A stretch of DNA of 64,000 nt. Origin: Brachynemurus nebulosus. Lineage: Eukaryota; Arthropoda; Insecta; Neuroptera; Myrmeleontidae. This document shows, one piece after another, positions 50,780-61,625 of the stretch (position 1 is its first letter; every line of letters begins with the position of its first letter). The notes under the pieces were generated by a model. The model worked only from the letters and a program-made list of their open reading frames with translations. It did no database searches and was not told the origin of the DNA. The position numbers were made by a program, and so were the translations under genes. The stretch spans positions 47,882,954 through 47,946,953 of the forward strand of contig JAPWDM010000005.1 of the NCBI GenBank assembly GCA_035578155.1, read 5' to 3'.

Positions 50780-51568
50780 CACGGAGAGAAAATTCCTATA
50801 AAAATTACTGTGCTCAGCACTACAATCGACGTGTAAAGGACGAACATATTAAATTCTGTAAGGTAAAAATATAAAGATTATAATTAATCATAAAAAATTT
50901 AAAGGATGGAATGTTCTTTTCGTAATATTATCTCCGTAAAATTTGTAAAACAGCACAGTAAAAAGTTCCATTACCGACAAAAAAATAATTTTTAATTGTG
51001 TTTATTAAAAAAATTTCCATGCTAACATGCTAATAATAGAAAGAAAAAAAACAGAAAGAAGGTTGGTTGTGTTGGGATCGCTCTAATGAAATGTACCTCA
51101 ATCAGCGAGTTACATGGGTTACATGCGAACCATATAGGTGTGGACTGTGGAAGAAACTTTGTCAGACAGCTCGCACCAGACACCTTGATGCAGCAAGTTG
51201 TCAGTTGCTTTTACACTCTCTTAGGATGATGTCATCGTTTAATTCATCTTTTTGTAATTTACCTATCTTTAGTATATGTATTAGAATTATATTGTTGGCC
51301 ATCATTTTTGTATACATGTTTTTACAGGTACAGTGCAACCAATATAAGGTCGCGAGTCAGATGCGCAAATGAAAGAGTACGACAACAAGAATTAAACTAT
51401 AATATACATGCATAAGAGTGTGATAAAAGTTGTGTTAGCACCACATTAAATTTTACCATGCTAGCACATATTTTTTATTTTGGTCGTCGATCGCGCACGG
51501 ATTATAGGGGAGCATAGTAATTTTTCTGAAATTTTCTCTACAAAAATTATAGGATTTTTCTCTCCGTG
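50780..51568. mobile_element. TA-flanked MITE, CACGGAGAGAAAA ends
   Basis: A 789-bp element with ends CACGGAGAGAAAATTCCTAT and GGATTTTTCTCTCCGTG, flanked by TA (50778-50779 and 51569-51570). Joining the flanks gives GGAGGTACGAATAATTGAAT. This matches the uninterrupted copy 2 of the tandem unit near 52988-53006 and fits a duplicated TA. The open frame inside at 51067-51372 shows no transposase motif. Confidence 0.82.
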
Positions 51569-51855
51569 TACGAATAATTGAATTATTAACTTAAAATCTG
51601 GCAACATTGTAAAACTTCGCATTAAATAAAGCACAGAAGGAGATTTAAAAATGAAATGAAATCATATATCTATAAATATACTTATAAATGACCGCAGTTC
51701 AGTAAAAAAAATGTGATCTATGTAATTAAAACAAAAACTATGATCGTGGAAGGTTACTTGCTTCGTTAAAAATAAAAAAAAAATAATAATAAAAAAACTT
51801 TTCGCAAATTAAAATGAACAAATTTAAAAAAAAAAATATTTTTTGCATTTCTGGG

Positions 51856-52080
51856 ACTAAAAGACATGATTTAGTCCCTCATAATAGGGAGTAAAGTGGC
51901 ACTTTTAGTCCCAAGGGACTAAAAGATTCACTTTTACTCCCAAGGGACTAAAAAATTATTTTGCTCCCGCTTTTAAACCAATCAGCAAGCACAATTTACA
52001 GAAATACAACTTAAATTAAATAGCGTTGCTATGTAATTGAAAATAATAAATAAATTCAAACTGGTAGATAGAGACACAAA
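51856..52080. repeat. Short GGGACTAAAA-rich array
   Basis: GGGACTAAAAGACATG, ACTTTTAGTCCCAAGGGACT and CTTTTACTCCCAAGGGACTA alternate in direct and inverted orientation, so this patch can fold on itself. It resembles the CACAGGACTAAAGTG and CACTTTAGTCCC motifs at 52663-52769. Confidence 0.6.
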
Positions 52081-52088
52081 TTTATATT

Positions 52089-52528
52089 GTACTAGCCGTA
52101 CCCGTGACGTTGTCCACGCGAAACGTTGAGTAGTTTCTATTTCCAAATTGTAGTTTCATGCAACACAAAATGCATTAAATTGTCTCCAAATTGATAATTG
52201 TATATTTATTGTATTTTTCGGTACACAATTAGCAACATTTTTTTGATTTAAAATTCAGAAAAATTTCCAAACTACAAAATTTATTTACAATTTTTGTTAC
52301 TATAGTTATGAAATTTTTTATGAAATATGTAAATTGGCGTAATGTGTGTAGATGCTCAAAATAGTTTTTCCATTTTCCCGGAATAAAAAGTATCTTAGAT
52401 GTTGACCCGGGTAATAAGTTATTATCACACCAAATTTCATTAAAATCCGTCCAGTAGTTTTTACGTGATGCGTGAACAGACAGACAGACAGAGAGAGACA
52501 GATTTACAGTTTTATTATTATAATTGTA
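52089..52528 (+). repeat. Retroelement-like fragment with ACAGACAGACAG tail
   Basis: Starts TACTAGCCGTACCCGTGACG and continues to GAATAAAAAGTATCTTAGAT, AAATCCGTCCAGTAGTTTTT, ACGTGATGCGTGAACAGACA and an ACAGACAGACAGAGAG stretch, with TTTTATTATTATAATTGTA at the end. This structure is typical of 3' ends of RTE-like non-LTR elements and the SINEs that borrow them. The relative at 18241-18455 is truncated. No reverse transcriptase is present. Confidence 0.65.
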
Positions 52529-52640
52529 CAATTCCATTAATTTATCCAAAGTATACTTGATGGAATATTATTACTTGCAATTTGAATGATATTTAAGTAA
52601 TTTTTTTAAATTTTTATAATTTTAAATTATCCGGAATTGC

Positions 52641-52797
52641 AAAAAATAGTATATACACCACAGGACTAAAGTGTTTTTTTTTAACCCTCATGTGATTTGT
52701 TGCCCTCTGGCCTTTACAGGCCCTCTAGCAACAAACTTCACACTCGGGATTAAAACTCACACTTTAGTCCCTTCGTGTATAACATACTATTTTTTTG
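52641..52797. mobile_element. Small palindromic element
   Basis: CAAAAAATAGTATATACACC and AGGACTAAAGTG at the left pair with CACTTTAGTCCCTTCGTGTA and TAACATACTATTTTTTTG at the right. The centre has CTGGCCTTTACAGGCCC. It lies inside copy 1 of the tandem unit. Confidence 0.7.
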
Positions 52798-53520
52798 TTT
52801 GCTCTAAACTAAGAATGCCCCTTAACATACAGAATGTATTTTTGTGAAAAATTAACTCGCTAAAGGCAAAGATAATTAATTATTGTCCTTCTATATTCTA
52901 GAATACATACATGTAAATTCTTACTTGTTTTCATTACTTGCTTTAATTTTATATATGTTGAATGTTTTCTTTTGCCTTTAAAGGGGCGTAGGCACGAATA
53001 GATGAATTATTAACTTAAAATCTGGCAACATTCAAAAACGTCGCATTGAATAAAGCATAAGAGGGGATTTAAAAATAAAATGAAGTCATATACCATATAA
53101 CATATAAATGACCACAGTTCAGTAAAAAAAAAAAATTACTACGACTGCGGAAGATTACTTGCTTCGTTAAAAAACAAAAAAGAAAACTTTTCTCAACCTA
53201 AAATGAACAAATTTTTTGTACTAAACTAGGAATGCCCCTTAACATACCAAATGTATTTTTGCGAAAAATTAACTCGCTAAAAGGCAAATATAATTATTAT
53301 CCTTATATATTCTAGAACACATGTAAATTCTTACTTGTTTTCATTACTTGCTTTAATTTTATATATGAAGTCATATACCATATAACTTATAAATGACCAC
53401 AGTTCAGTAAAAAAAATTACTATGACTGCAGAAGATTACTTGCTTCGTTAAAAAAAGAAAGAAAACTTTTCGCAACTTAAAATGAACAAATTTTTAAAAA
53501 AATATCTTTTTTTTGTTCTA

Positions 53521-53996
53521 CACAGAGAAAAAATTCCAGTAAAAATTACTGAGCTGCCTCCGGTAAACGAGTCTTGAGCGACCAGTCCGTAGGAAATTAT
53601 TAAGCAAAAATATAAAAAATGCGTTTCAAACATTATTTTTTACAATTCATTTGAAAATTTTTCCTGTACACCTTAAGAATTTTTCCTATACAGCTGCGTA
53701 AAATTCGATGGGGTAGTAAAATTTCAAGTGGACACCGGGAAAATTTACTTAATTTTTTGTAAAATTATACTGGACATAGAATAATTTTTACTGAGTCGGT
53801 GTGTATTTCAGCACCACTGCATACCAAATATTACATAGAACACAATAAACAAAACAAGCACGCAACCACCACGCAACCTTGAGGCCCAGAGAGCATGCGT
53901 GTTAGACAATACACGACTTACAGACGCAGCAACCGTGGCAACCGTTGGTTCGTCAGTTGGCCAATAGCAATGATAGTGATTGGATGTTTATAAAGT

Positions 53997-54045
<49 letters not shown>

Positions 54046-54552
54046 AAATTATTATTTAAGTATTGGAGTTTCCATTTAAAACAAAAAATTGTTGTGTTTC
54101 ATGAATTTTTGGTTAGTTTTTATTTCAATTCTTGTATGTTTTTTTATATGTATTGATATGTTAATTGAAATATGTTTTTATACAAATTATTATAATGTGC
54201 TTATTGTTAAAAATTTTTATCATGTAATATTTCAAATAAAGAATTTATATATCTTTTCCACAAATAATAAAAAACCATAAAAAATTTTTTCTATATTAAT
54301 AATTTGATTTTAATGCTTACCCTTCTATCAATATCCTTTTAAACTATTTTAATTCAATTATTTATTAATAAATAAAAAAAACCTTATTTATAAATAATAC
54401 GGTAATTTTTACTGAGCTGTAGTGTAATTTAAAATTTTACTATAAATTATCGTAGTTTTTACTTAGCCTGTCACTTATGTCCGCATTACCAGAGAGCTCA
54501 GTAATTTTTTACCAGAAATTTCAGTAAAAATTACTGTATTTTTTTCTCAGTG
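53521..54552. mobile_element. TA-flanked MITE, CACAGAGAAAAAA ends
   Basis: A 1032-bp element with ends CACAGAGAAAAAATTCCAGT and ACTGTATTTTTTTCTCAGTG, flanked by TA (53519-53520 and 54553-54554). Both ends carry CAGTAAAAATTACTG-type sequence. The terminus is close to that of the element at 50780-51568, so the two are related. The interior includes a T43 tract at 53998-54040 and a GC-richer patch at 53870-53960. Confidence 0.82.
53998..54040. repeat. Poly(T), 43 bases
   Basis: An uninterrupted T run inside the TA-flanked MITE. Length in runs like this is often unreliable in assemblies. A poly(A) tail of a minus-strand retroinsertion is another possible source. Confidence 0.9.
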
Positions 54553-54709
54553 TATACTAGGAATGCCCCTTAACATACCAAACGTATTTTTGCGAAAAAT
54601 TAACTCGCTAAAAGACAAATATAATTATTATCCTTATATATTCTAGAACACATGTAAATTCTTACTTGTGTTCATTACTTGCTTTAACTGTAATTATTAC
54701 AATGTTATT

Positions 54710-55595
54710 ACGAAACGTGCGTCTAACAGTTCCTCATTCATGTTCCTTGTTTGATATTCAATGCGTGCGTATCCTTTTTCCAGTACGCAGTATTTCTTGC
54801 TCAGTTTAAAATAATTGAAATTTAAATGACGACAACGACTGAATAAAAAAGTTGTTAGCATTCAAAATGAAATTCAACGGACTAACAGGAAATTAAATAT
54901 TTTTTACGGCAAAAGCCCGAAAATTCGACGAAACTAATCTTCAGAAAAGTTTACAAAAAATAAAGTTCGATATGGATGATCCAATAAGCTGTTACTGTAG
55001 TAACCAAATCAATAAATGCTTCAGGCTATTAACAGTAGTTTCTTATACCAAATGTTTTTATATGAATATAAATAATATTTTAAAAGTTTTCGATAGAACA
55101 GATTTTTCAAAATAATATTTTATTTTACTTTTCAATAACAAAAATTTTATTTTACGCCTGAAGATTATGTAAATGGCATATATTTTAATTTAAATTATAT
55201 ATAAGTATAAAAGAAAAAAAAACTTTTTTATAAGTACTGAATCATGTTGAGAGAATCACGAAATATTTTCTATGGAAAAATTCACTCACCTAAAGAAATT
55301 GGATTTGTATATTTTGAAAACATTTCCACAATTACTGGAAATTTTTGGTGTCTGACTGAAATTATTTGATGGTGACTTATTTAACGATACGTTGCCAAAT
55401 GTTGTCAGATTATAGGCATTATTTATTTTAAGAACTAATTTTTTTCAACAGTACATCTATATTTATACCTAACCTCGTATACTTTTGACTATAGATTTAC
55501 CTGTTTACTATATGTAAATTTTTAAATTTTTATCATCATCTTTCATTGAAATATAAAAAACATGTTTCATTTTCCATAAGAGTGCATATAATTTT
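54710..55595. other. No recognisable feature
   Basis: AT-rich sequence without repeat relatives or credible open frames. Confidence 0.45.
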
Positions 55596-55599
55596 GCTA

Positions 55600-55833
55600 T
55601 AGGGTAAAAGTCCCCTTTGTGGAACGGTATCTAATACTGGAACAGTTTTGACATTTACATATTTATTTCTTTAATTAAGTAAGGAAACTTTAAATGCGAG
55701 GTGAATTTAAATTGAAAAACAATCATTCTATTAACAATAATTTTTGTTATCAGACGTTTCTTTCAGAAATAACTTCATTAATATGTAAATGTTCATAATT
55801 AGATACCGTTCCACAAGGGGGGCTTTTACCCTA
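55600..55833. mobile_element. 234-bp MITE, TAGGGTAAAAG ends
   Basis: The ends TAGGGTAAAAGTCCCCTTTG and AAGGGGGGCTTTTACCCTA are inverted copies continuing through GTGGAACGGTATCTAAT, about 36 bp in all. TA stands at both boundaries, which could be either the target duplication or the end of the terminal repeat. The interior is AT-rich. Confidence 0.82.
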
Positions 55834-55839
55834 CAACAC

Positions 55840-57350
55840 ATTTTGCTCGGCAATGGTCTTCCTTATCAACGCTTAACTTCAAATAAATTTTTGTTGGTTT
55901 TAACTGGTCTATATCATCCTCTTTACAGCAGTCCAACTTCCTTAAAGTAATATTTTGTATACGTATAAATAATATTTTTTTGTGAAACACAATAGAAGCT
56001 ATAAACAAAATGATTTGAAAATTTAATTGCGAAAACAGGACCGTACTACACAAACGGTAATTAATTTAGATTGTTTACTAAAATGAATTAAAAATTAACT
56101 ATACATTCGTGCAAAGCTTGTATAATAGGTTAACTGATAACACAGTAAATTATTGTGGCAAATTCCAGTTCAATAAATGATCAACTGCCAAAAACGTTTA
56201 CTTTTCAAAGATCTCCTCTGTTCAATTCATACCCCAAAATTTTAATCAAAATTAATTTAAATAAAAATATTTCTTGTCAAAAAAGATGTTAATTTAATTT
56301 TTTTTGTAATTGTAACGTTATTGAATCTCATAGTTGAATAGTCGGGTTACAAATTATAATGCATTCCACGGCAACAATTACGAAAAACATTTAACTAGAC
56401 ATTTCTTAACGCGACCGGGGAGCAGGGGCTTGAACCGGCAAACAAAGGTATACAAATTATATGTTGTACGCTGTTACACGTGTTTGTAGTGGTTTGGGGT
56501 CATTAATGCCATATGGGCACGGGAAATTATAGCAGACGAAAATCGTATATTTTATAGAAATAGTATATTTTCCTGTAATTTTAAATGTTTAACAGAATAT
56601 GTAGATACCGGGTGTTGATATTAAATTACGCACGGTTTGATACACGGCAAATCAAATTATCGTTTCAAATAAAATAATAAATTTTGATTCGTCCAATTTA
56701 CCGTATTCGGGTTTGACGCAAACGAAACGATAGAACGTAAAAAGAATAAAAATTTATTTTTATAAAATTTAAATTTGTTCAACTAAGGTAGGAGAGATGT
56801 GAGACTCGTTTATGTGTGTTGAGTCACTAGAGAGAGTAGCAGTATACATATGTATGTAACGTGTGCGAAAGAAATAACTAAATTTACACAAAGGAGTATT
56901 GATATTCAAATTTGCAATTTTCTCCGAAAAAAATAAATTGAACATATAAATGAAAAGAGTATATTTTTATGCTCTTAATCTCTATAGAGTTATACATTTT
57001 TGTCGATTCTGTACGTACATATATACATATATAGGGTATGCTTGTACAATTACTGTGACTTTTTGATTCATCTTGTACCATTAAAGTGGGTCGGTGTGCG
57101 TATAAGCTTGTAAATGTGGACTTCCGCCCAACCAAACAACAAAAACAAAAGCGGAAAATGATAATAAATAACGCATAGTGTACAGATTCTTTATTATTAT
57201 TATTATTCTCTTATTTTACCATGATATACTTTTATACCGACGTAAAAAGGATATATTTATGTTAAGCAAAACAATTTTAATTTTTACAGGGCACTCCAAA
57301 AAACTGAGCCTCAAAAATGTGTTATTATAATGGACATTAAGAATATGTAA
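55840..57350. other. No recognisable gene
   Basis: AT-rich. On the minus strand CCGGTTCAAGCCCC at about 56420-56435 resembles a tRNA B box, but no A box or cloverleaf accompanies it. The open frame at 56884-57135 (minus) has no family resemblance. Confidence 0.45.
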
Positions 57351-57354
57351 GAAA

Positions 57355-58400
57355 AAAATCGGTCAGGAGCGAGTCGGGCTCGCATAATTAGGGTTCTGTA
57401 CACTGACCAGTCAATAGGCCAAATTAAACTATTTTTATTTAGGTTTATTTAAACCTTATGCAAATCGACCACCTCGATCTCCGAGTCTAGTTACGCTACA
57501 GAATTAAGTTTCTTCAGGAAGGTTGAGGTTAATACAAGCAATTTCCCAAATAAAATTTTGTATTTTTTAAGTGGAATAGTTTCCAAAATACTAGTGTACA
57601 AAAATTACAGTTTTGGGCATTCGCTAACTGACTGATTGAATATGTAGACTATCAAAAATTAGGGTAGTTTCAATCGAGCTAAAGCTTTGGAATGTGAAAT
57701 ATATAGTTTTTTAGGTAATAAATACTAAAAAATAAAATGTCAATAAAAACCAACCAATTTGTAAACTCATCAAAGAAATTTTTAAGCTAGGTGCTGACAA
57801 AAAATTATTTCTAGGTAACTAGATCAACATAAATTAAAAAATATGTTATTATGGCTGTTATTTTTTTGTATATATAAATTTTTAAATTTTTAGATTATAA
57901 CCGTTTCGTCTTCTTTATTTAATTTTTTTTTCCAGCAATTATTACACTGTCAAAAAAAGCCGCAGCTTTCCTGTAATCTATGACACAATATTTACTAACA
58001 CTATAAAGATCAAAATTTTAATTTTAAAAACTTCGGACCAATGGTCATTTTTTCGCGAATTTTGAGTTATGTCATAAAACTACTGAACCAAAAATTGTAA
58101 AAAAATATTTTAAGAATCATTGGAGGTTGCTCTTTTAAATAATACCTGACACGATATATTAACTAAAAATTTTTTTGGGGTTAAACTGGAACCCCATTTT
58201 ATTCCTAATTTTTTCCCCTAATTTTTGACTGCCGATATATGTATGTGTGCGTCGTCAAGACTAAACATTATGCTAAATTTTAAATTCCTACGTTACACAG
58301 TTTTCGAGAAAAACCTCTGTAACAGACGGACGGACGAACACGAGAGTGATCCTATATATAAGGGTTTCGTTTTGCCTTATAAGGTGCGGCACCTTAAAAA
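57355..58400. repeat. Retroelement-like remnant with GAGCGAGTCGGGCTCGC
   Basis: Left part GTCAGGAGCGAGTCGGGCTC, then TAGGGTTCTGTAC. Right part AAATTCCTACGTTACACAG, GTAACAGACGGACGGACGAA and AGGGTTTCGTTTTGCC. These are typical of decayed retroelement tails. The phrase near 58285 also occurs at 38295. It is not certain that the two ends belong to one element. Confidence 0.4.
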
Positions 58401-58749
58401 CTGTCACAATTTTTTGGGACATCGCATACACATTTAAATAAAACCATAACCTGTATGCGTAAAACTATATATGTACTTATATCAGTCGCTGTAACAACTG
58501 CTTTTTCTCGGTATCTACATTGTTTATCCGTTTGGTAAGCTTCTTAAAAATAAAAGTACATCTGATAATCTGTTTTCATTTGGGATGCTCTCAACTCACA
58601 ACTAAAGTACTAACAACCACCAGTATCAAAAACGTAATTCTTTTTTGTTCTACATTTTAATACCATATACCAAGAATTAAATAAAATGCTTTTTTAGCTT
58701 TAATAAGTAAATAAGTTATTTTCAACAAAAAAAAAGAAAAATTTAAAAA

Positions 58750-58755
58750 ACTTAC
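58750..58755 (-). other. 5' splice donor of the neuroligin exon
   Basis: The minus strand reads ...GTACTTG/GTAAGT, a full consensus donor. Splitting after the G leaves a phase-1 intron, so the next exon should begin with two bases that complete a glycine codon. This agrees with the conserved G-V-L-G or G-I-L-G of the family. Confidence 0.85.
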
Positions 58756-58914
58756 CAAGTACACCTAAACGAAAATTGATAGTAACCACAATGACATGTC
58801 CCAAAGATGCCAATACAGTCCCGTCGTACGGATTACCCGAATTCCATTCGTAACTTTCACCATGTACGTAGAGGATACACGGTAACGGAGCGTTTACACC
58901 TTCCGGACCGGTCC
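58756..58914 (-). CDS. Nlg: Neuroligin, internal exon (partial gene)
   Basis: Neuroligins are single-pass postsynaptic adhesion proteins that bind neurexins through an extracellular, catalytically inactive cholinesterase-like domain. Read on the minus strand, this 159-bp exon starts with two bases that finish a codon, encodes 52 full residues, and ends with the first base of a glycine codon. The peptide runs T-G-P-E-G-V-N-A-P-L-P-C-I-L-Y-V, then H-G-E-S-Y-E-W-N-S-G-N-P-Y-D-G (residues 17-31), T-V-L-A-S, and later I-N-F-R-L-G-V-L. That segment lies where esterases carry the H-G-G-G oxyanion loop. The glycine-rich loop is replaced by G-E-S, the form I recall for insect neuroligins, which fits a non-enzymatic protein. 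The boundaries follow a TTTGTTTCAG acceptor and a GTAAGT donor. Its GC content stands out from the AT-rich surroundings. The family call is firm; which neuroligin paralogue it is cannot be decided from one exon. Confidence 0.93.
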
Positions 58915-58930
58915 CTGAAACAAATAAAAA
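58915..58930 (-). other. 3' splice acceptor of the neuroligin exon
   Basis: The minus strand reads TTTATTTGTTTCAG directly before GGACCGG. This is a T-rich tract ending in CAG. It sits just before the conserved core, near the position where vertebrate neuroligins carry alternative splice site A, so optional use of neighbouring exons is possible but is not shown here. Confidence 0.82.
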
Positions 58931-60845
58931 AATATTTATTACCTAATGAAAATTTATTGCATAACCTTCGTCAGTTATTTGGTATTGGTTTGTTAAAACG
59001 TTAATCCCTTATAAATATTGTCAATTTATATTTAAATATCAGGCAATAATGGTACATATAACACTTCAATTACACGTGATATGTTTTTAAAATTATATTT
59101 TAATTTAAAAAAAAATCTACTTTAAAAATATATATCAATAATTGTGTGTAGATGTGTGTAGAAATCATGGATGAAGGAAAGGTATATAATTTTGTAAAGG
59201 AAGGAGCATTTCCCAAAATACTGATCAACATATTATGGATATTAAACGTGCGTATTATGAATGACGTCATTTTTTAAATAAACAGTAACGGTTTTAATTT
59301 AATTAAAACATTGCCATTGCTTTTAAAACAATATATTTATTTAATACATTTTTCTTATAATTGTGATTTGTATATAAAAACATAAACAATTAATTAATTT
59401 TAATTATTTTTAATATCTGTTCTATTTGATTCAATAATCCCCTCCTTCTGTTCGACTATTTTGTCAGTTAATTTTTCGAATTCTTAATTGTCTACTAAAT
59501 TATTGTATTTTTTAACGGTGCTTAAAGAATATTATAAGTTACTACTCGTATAAACTGAAAACAAAAATTGCTCAAATTAATCAATTATTTACAATTTATA
59601 ACTATTTCTGTAGAAAGATTACGTTTTGGTTTATAATTTTCCATCACTAACCAGACATATCTTTTTGATAAAAGTAGACACAAGCATAAATAAAATTATA
59701 CATTTATTGAATTATCATTTTATTAATAAATAAATAAATACAAACAAAATACACAATTTTGAAGTTAAATTTTTATATGCTCATTAATTTTACATAAAAG
59801 ACGCTGCCGAAAAGAAGGGTCAATCTAACCTATTTAATAATTTTAACATATATTTATTTTTTACAATATTTTTAAAATTTTTGCCATTATTATCAAACAT
59901 TTTAATTAAAAAACGAATTCCTTACTTACGTATAATGACTCTATTTTCGGTATTTCCTTTATTTTGTGTAATGTCAAAATTGGTATTTTTCCGCTTATAA
60001 CAAACCTGTTTCTTTAAATGAAAAATTTAGAAAAATTAACAAATTTTCGCTAGAAATGGTTGCATTTATTGATAAATACAATATTTACTTACCCAAATAT
60101 TATATTTATGGAGTATTACATTTATTAATATTGTTTTAAACTTAATTTTTTGTAGGATCTTGTGTGCTTATTTGCACGTGTTTCAGTGTTTATTTACTCT
60201 TTTGTTTTTTATTTTTTGTGGTACATTCAAAGGAATCCACGTATTCGTTCTAAAATATCATATTATATTATATCTTGTCTCTCTATTAAGAAATAGAGTC
60301 TCCATCCATATTCTTCTATATCAATGGTATGTAGAAATCAATCTATCGATATAAAAAATTGAAGTAGATTATTTTTTTTTATATGTACTGTAGTCAGATT
60401 GTTGAACTTGTTTTTTTCCCAGATATATTATTATGCATTTTACGCACGGACGCATAACTATATAGTTTTTTCATACACTTCGTTATTATGTAATATATGG
60501 CCTCAGAGTAGGCACGGCAGTAGGTAGCTAGAGAACATCGCAAATAGATTTATATAAATATTTAAATATTATTCAGTTGAACATATAGTTACTATGCATA
60601 CAATTTATGATAATACTGTTTACTATATCAACAAACAAGTTGCTAGTATATACTAGAACTACTTTGAAATTCTAATAGCATAGCGTCATCTATAACAACG
60701 ATCTACGTTCACTAAACAGTAGATTTATAATACATTTGTAATATTTTATTGGTATTCACATGCATAGTGGTGCAGACGTAATCTAAAAACTGTATAATTT
60801 GTTCTGAAAGTCACTTGTCGCTTAAAGTTACACATCTAATTTTAT
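58931..60845. other. No recognisable feature upstream of the exon
   Basis: AT-rich intronic DNA with no repeat relatives found elsewhere in the window. The open frame at 60160-60354 has no family resemblance. Confidence 0.5.
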
Positions 60846-60849
60846 TAAG

Positions 60850-60919
60850 AACTAGCAGCTCATCCTAGCTTCGCTCAGGTGTCTATTTTGTTTTTAATTT
60901 GGTCTTTTATATCGTTTCC

Positions 60920-60920
<1 letters not shown>
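60850..60920 (+). repeat. Retroelement-like head fragment, ACTAGCAGCTCATCCTAGC
   Basis: GAACTAGCAGCTCATCCTAG followed by CTTCGCTCAGGTGTC, a loose relative of the ACTAGC heads at 18241 and 52091. Beyond the TA run, TTTATCTTTATTATATTAGT at 61719 resembles the matching tail, so 60850-61745 may be one element with a TA run inside. Confidence 0.4.
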
Positions 60921-60995
<75 letters not shown>

Positions 60996-61010
60996 TATAT
61001 TATATTATAT
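60921..61010. repeat. (TA)n microsatellite with TATAT tail
   Basis: About 70 bp of TA followed by four TATAT units of the form TATTATAT. Confidence 0.93.
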
Positions 61011-61289
61011 TTTACAACTGTTATACATTCCTTATAGTTGCGACTTACTGTTTCATCTATGAAGAATATTTGAATTATGAGTTCAGTTCGAAATATCAGA
61101 TGTTCCGATACTCTATTCGAAATGTTATATATAGTGATTGACTTCACTCGCTATATAACTGTAAAATAGAGACGTTGTCGGAAGTAATTTTTTGTCCCAT
61201 TTCCACTTATTTCGAAATTGAGAGGTTAGGATCAGTAGCTGATAAGGGATCAATATATAAGTATTTATGAATTTTAGCTAAAAAAAAAT

Positions 61290-61415
61290 ACCGTAGTCTA
61301 CAATTACTATGACCTTACTACCCAGTGGCACATAATCAATGTAATCTTACTACTCAGTGATTCACAGTCACTATGATCTTACTACCCAATGATCCATAAT
61401 AATCACTATGATCAA
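61290..61415. repeat. Short tandem array, about 38-bp unit, about three copies
   Basis: Units of the form CAATTACTATGACCTTACTA, CCCAGTGGCACATAAT recur with variants. CACTATGATCTTACTACCC is shared in core with the array at 9320-9440. Confidence 0.7.
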
Positions 61416-61524
61416 TTTTGACCTCACGTTAACTTCTCTCATAATTCAATAACATATGAGAAAAAAATTCTTTAGAATCCTGCTCAGCGTAATATAATAT
61501 AGCCTATGATAGCCTGGAATTATC

Positions 61525-61625
61525 TACCTTCTCAACTTTAAAAAAATTTTCAAAATCGGTTAGGTAGTTAATTTTGAAACCTTTGGGGTTCCCAGGATCC
61601 TAACGAATAATACAATATAGTCAGT
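61525..61625 (-). repeat. Isolated diverged unit of the 120-bp minisatellite
   Basis: TTTCAAAATCGGTTAGGTAG, TTTTGAAACCTTTGGGGTTC and CCAGGATCC correspond to the minisatellite unit read on the opposite strand. No array is present here. Confidence 0.55.

Larger units (their letters stand above)
50743..54700 (+). repeat. About three tandem units, interrupted by TEs
   Basis: A unit of roughly 0.4 kb contains TTGAATGTTTTCTTTTGC, GAATTATTAACTTAAAATCT, AAATGACCACAGTTCAGTAA, GGAAGATTACTTGCTTCG, AAATGAACAAATTT and GGAATGCCCCTTAACATACC. Copy 1 is split into 50743-50779, 51569-51855 and 52798-52957. Copy 2 is about 52958-53365 and uninterrupted. Copy 3 lacks the first part and is split into 53366-53520 and 54553-54700. 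The uninterrupted copy 2 serves as the empty-site reference for the insertions. Confidence 0.82.

Noticed and set aside
51067..51372. 101-codon frame inside the MITE at 50780-51568
   Set aside because: No DDE or helix-turn-helix motif is seen, and it lies in a short non-autonomous element.
56405..56470. Minus-strand CCGGTTCAAGCCCC as a tRNA or SINE B box
   Set aside because: No A box at the expected distance and no cloverleaf pairing could be found.
58807..59004. 65-codon open frame on the plus strand over the neuroligin exon
   Set aside because: It is antisense to the exon and runs across its acceptor; the minus-strand reading matches a known family.
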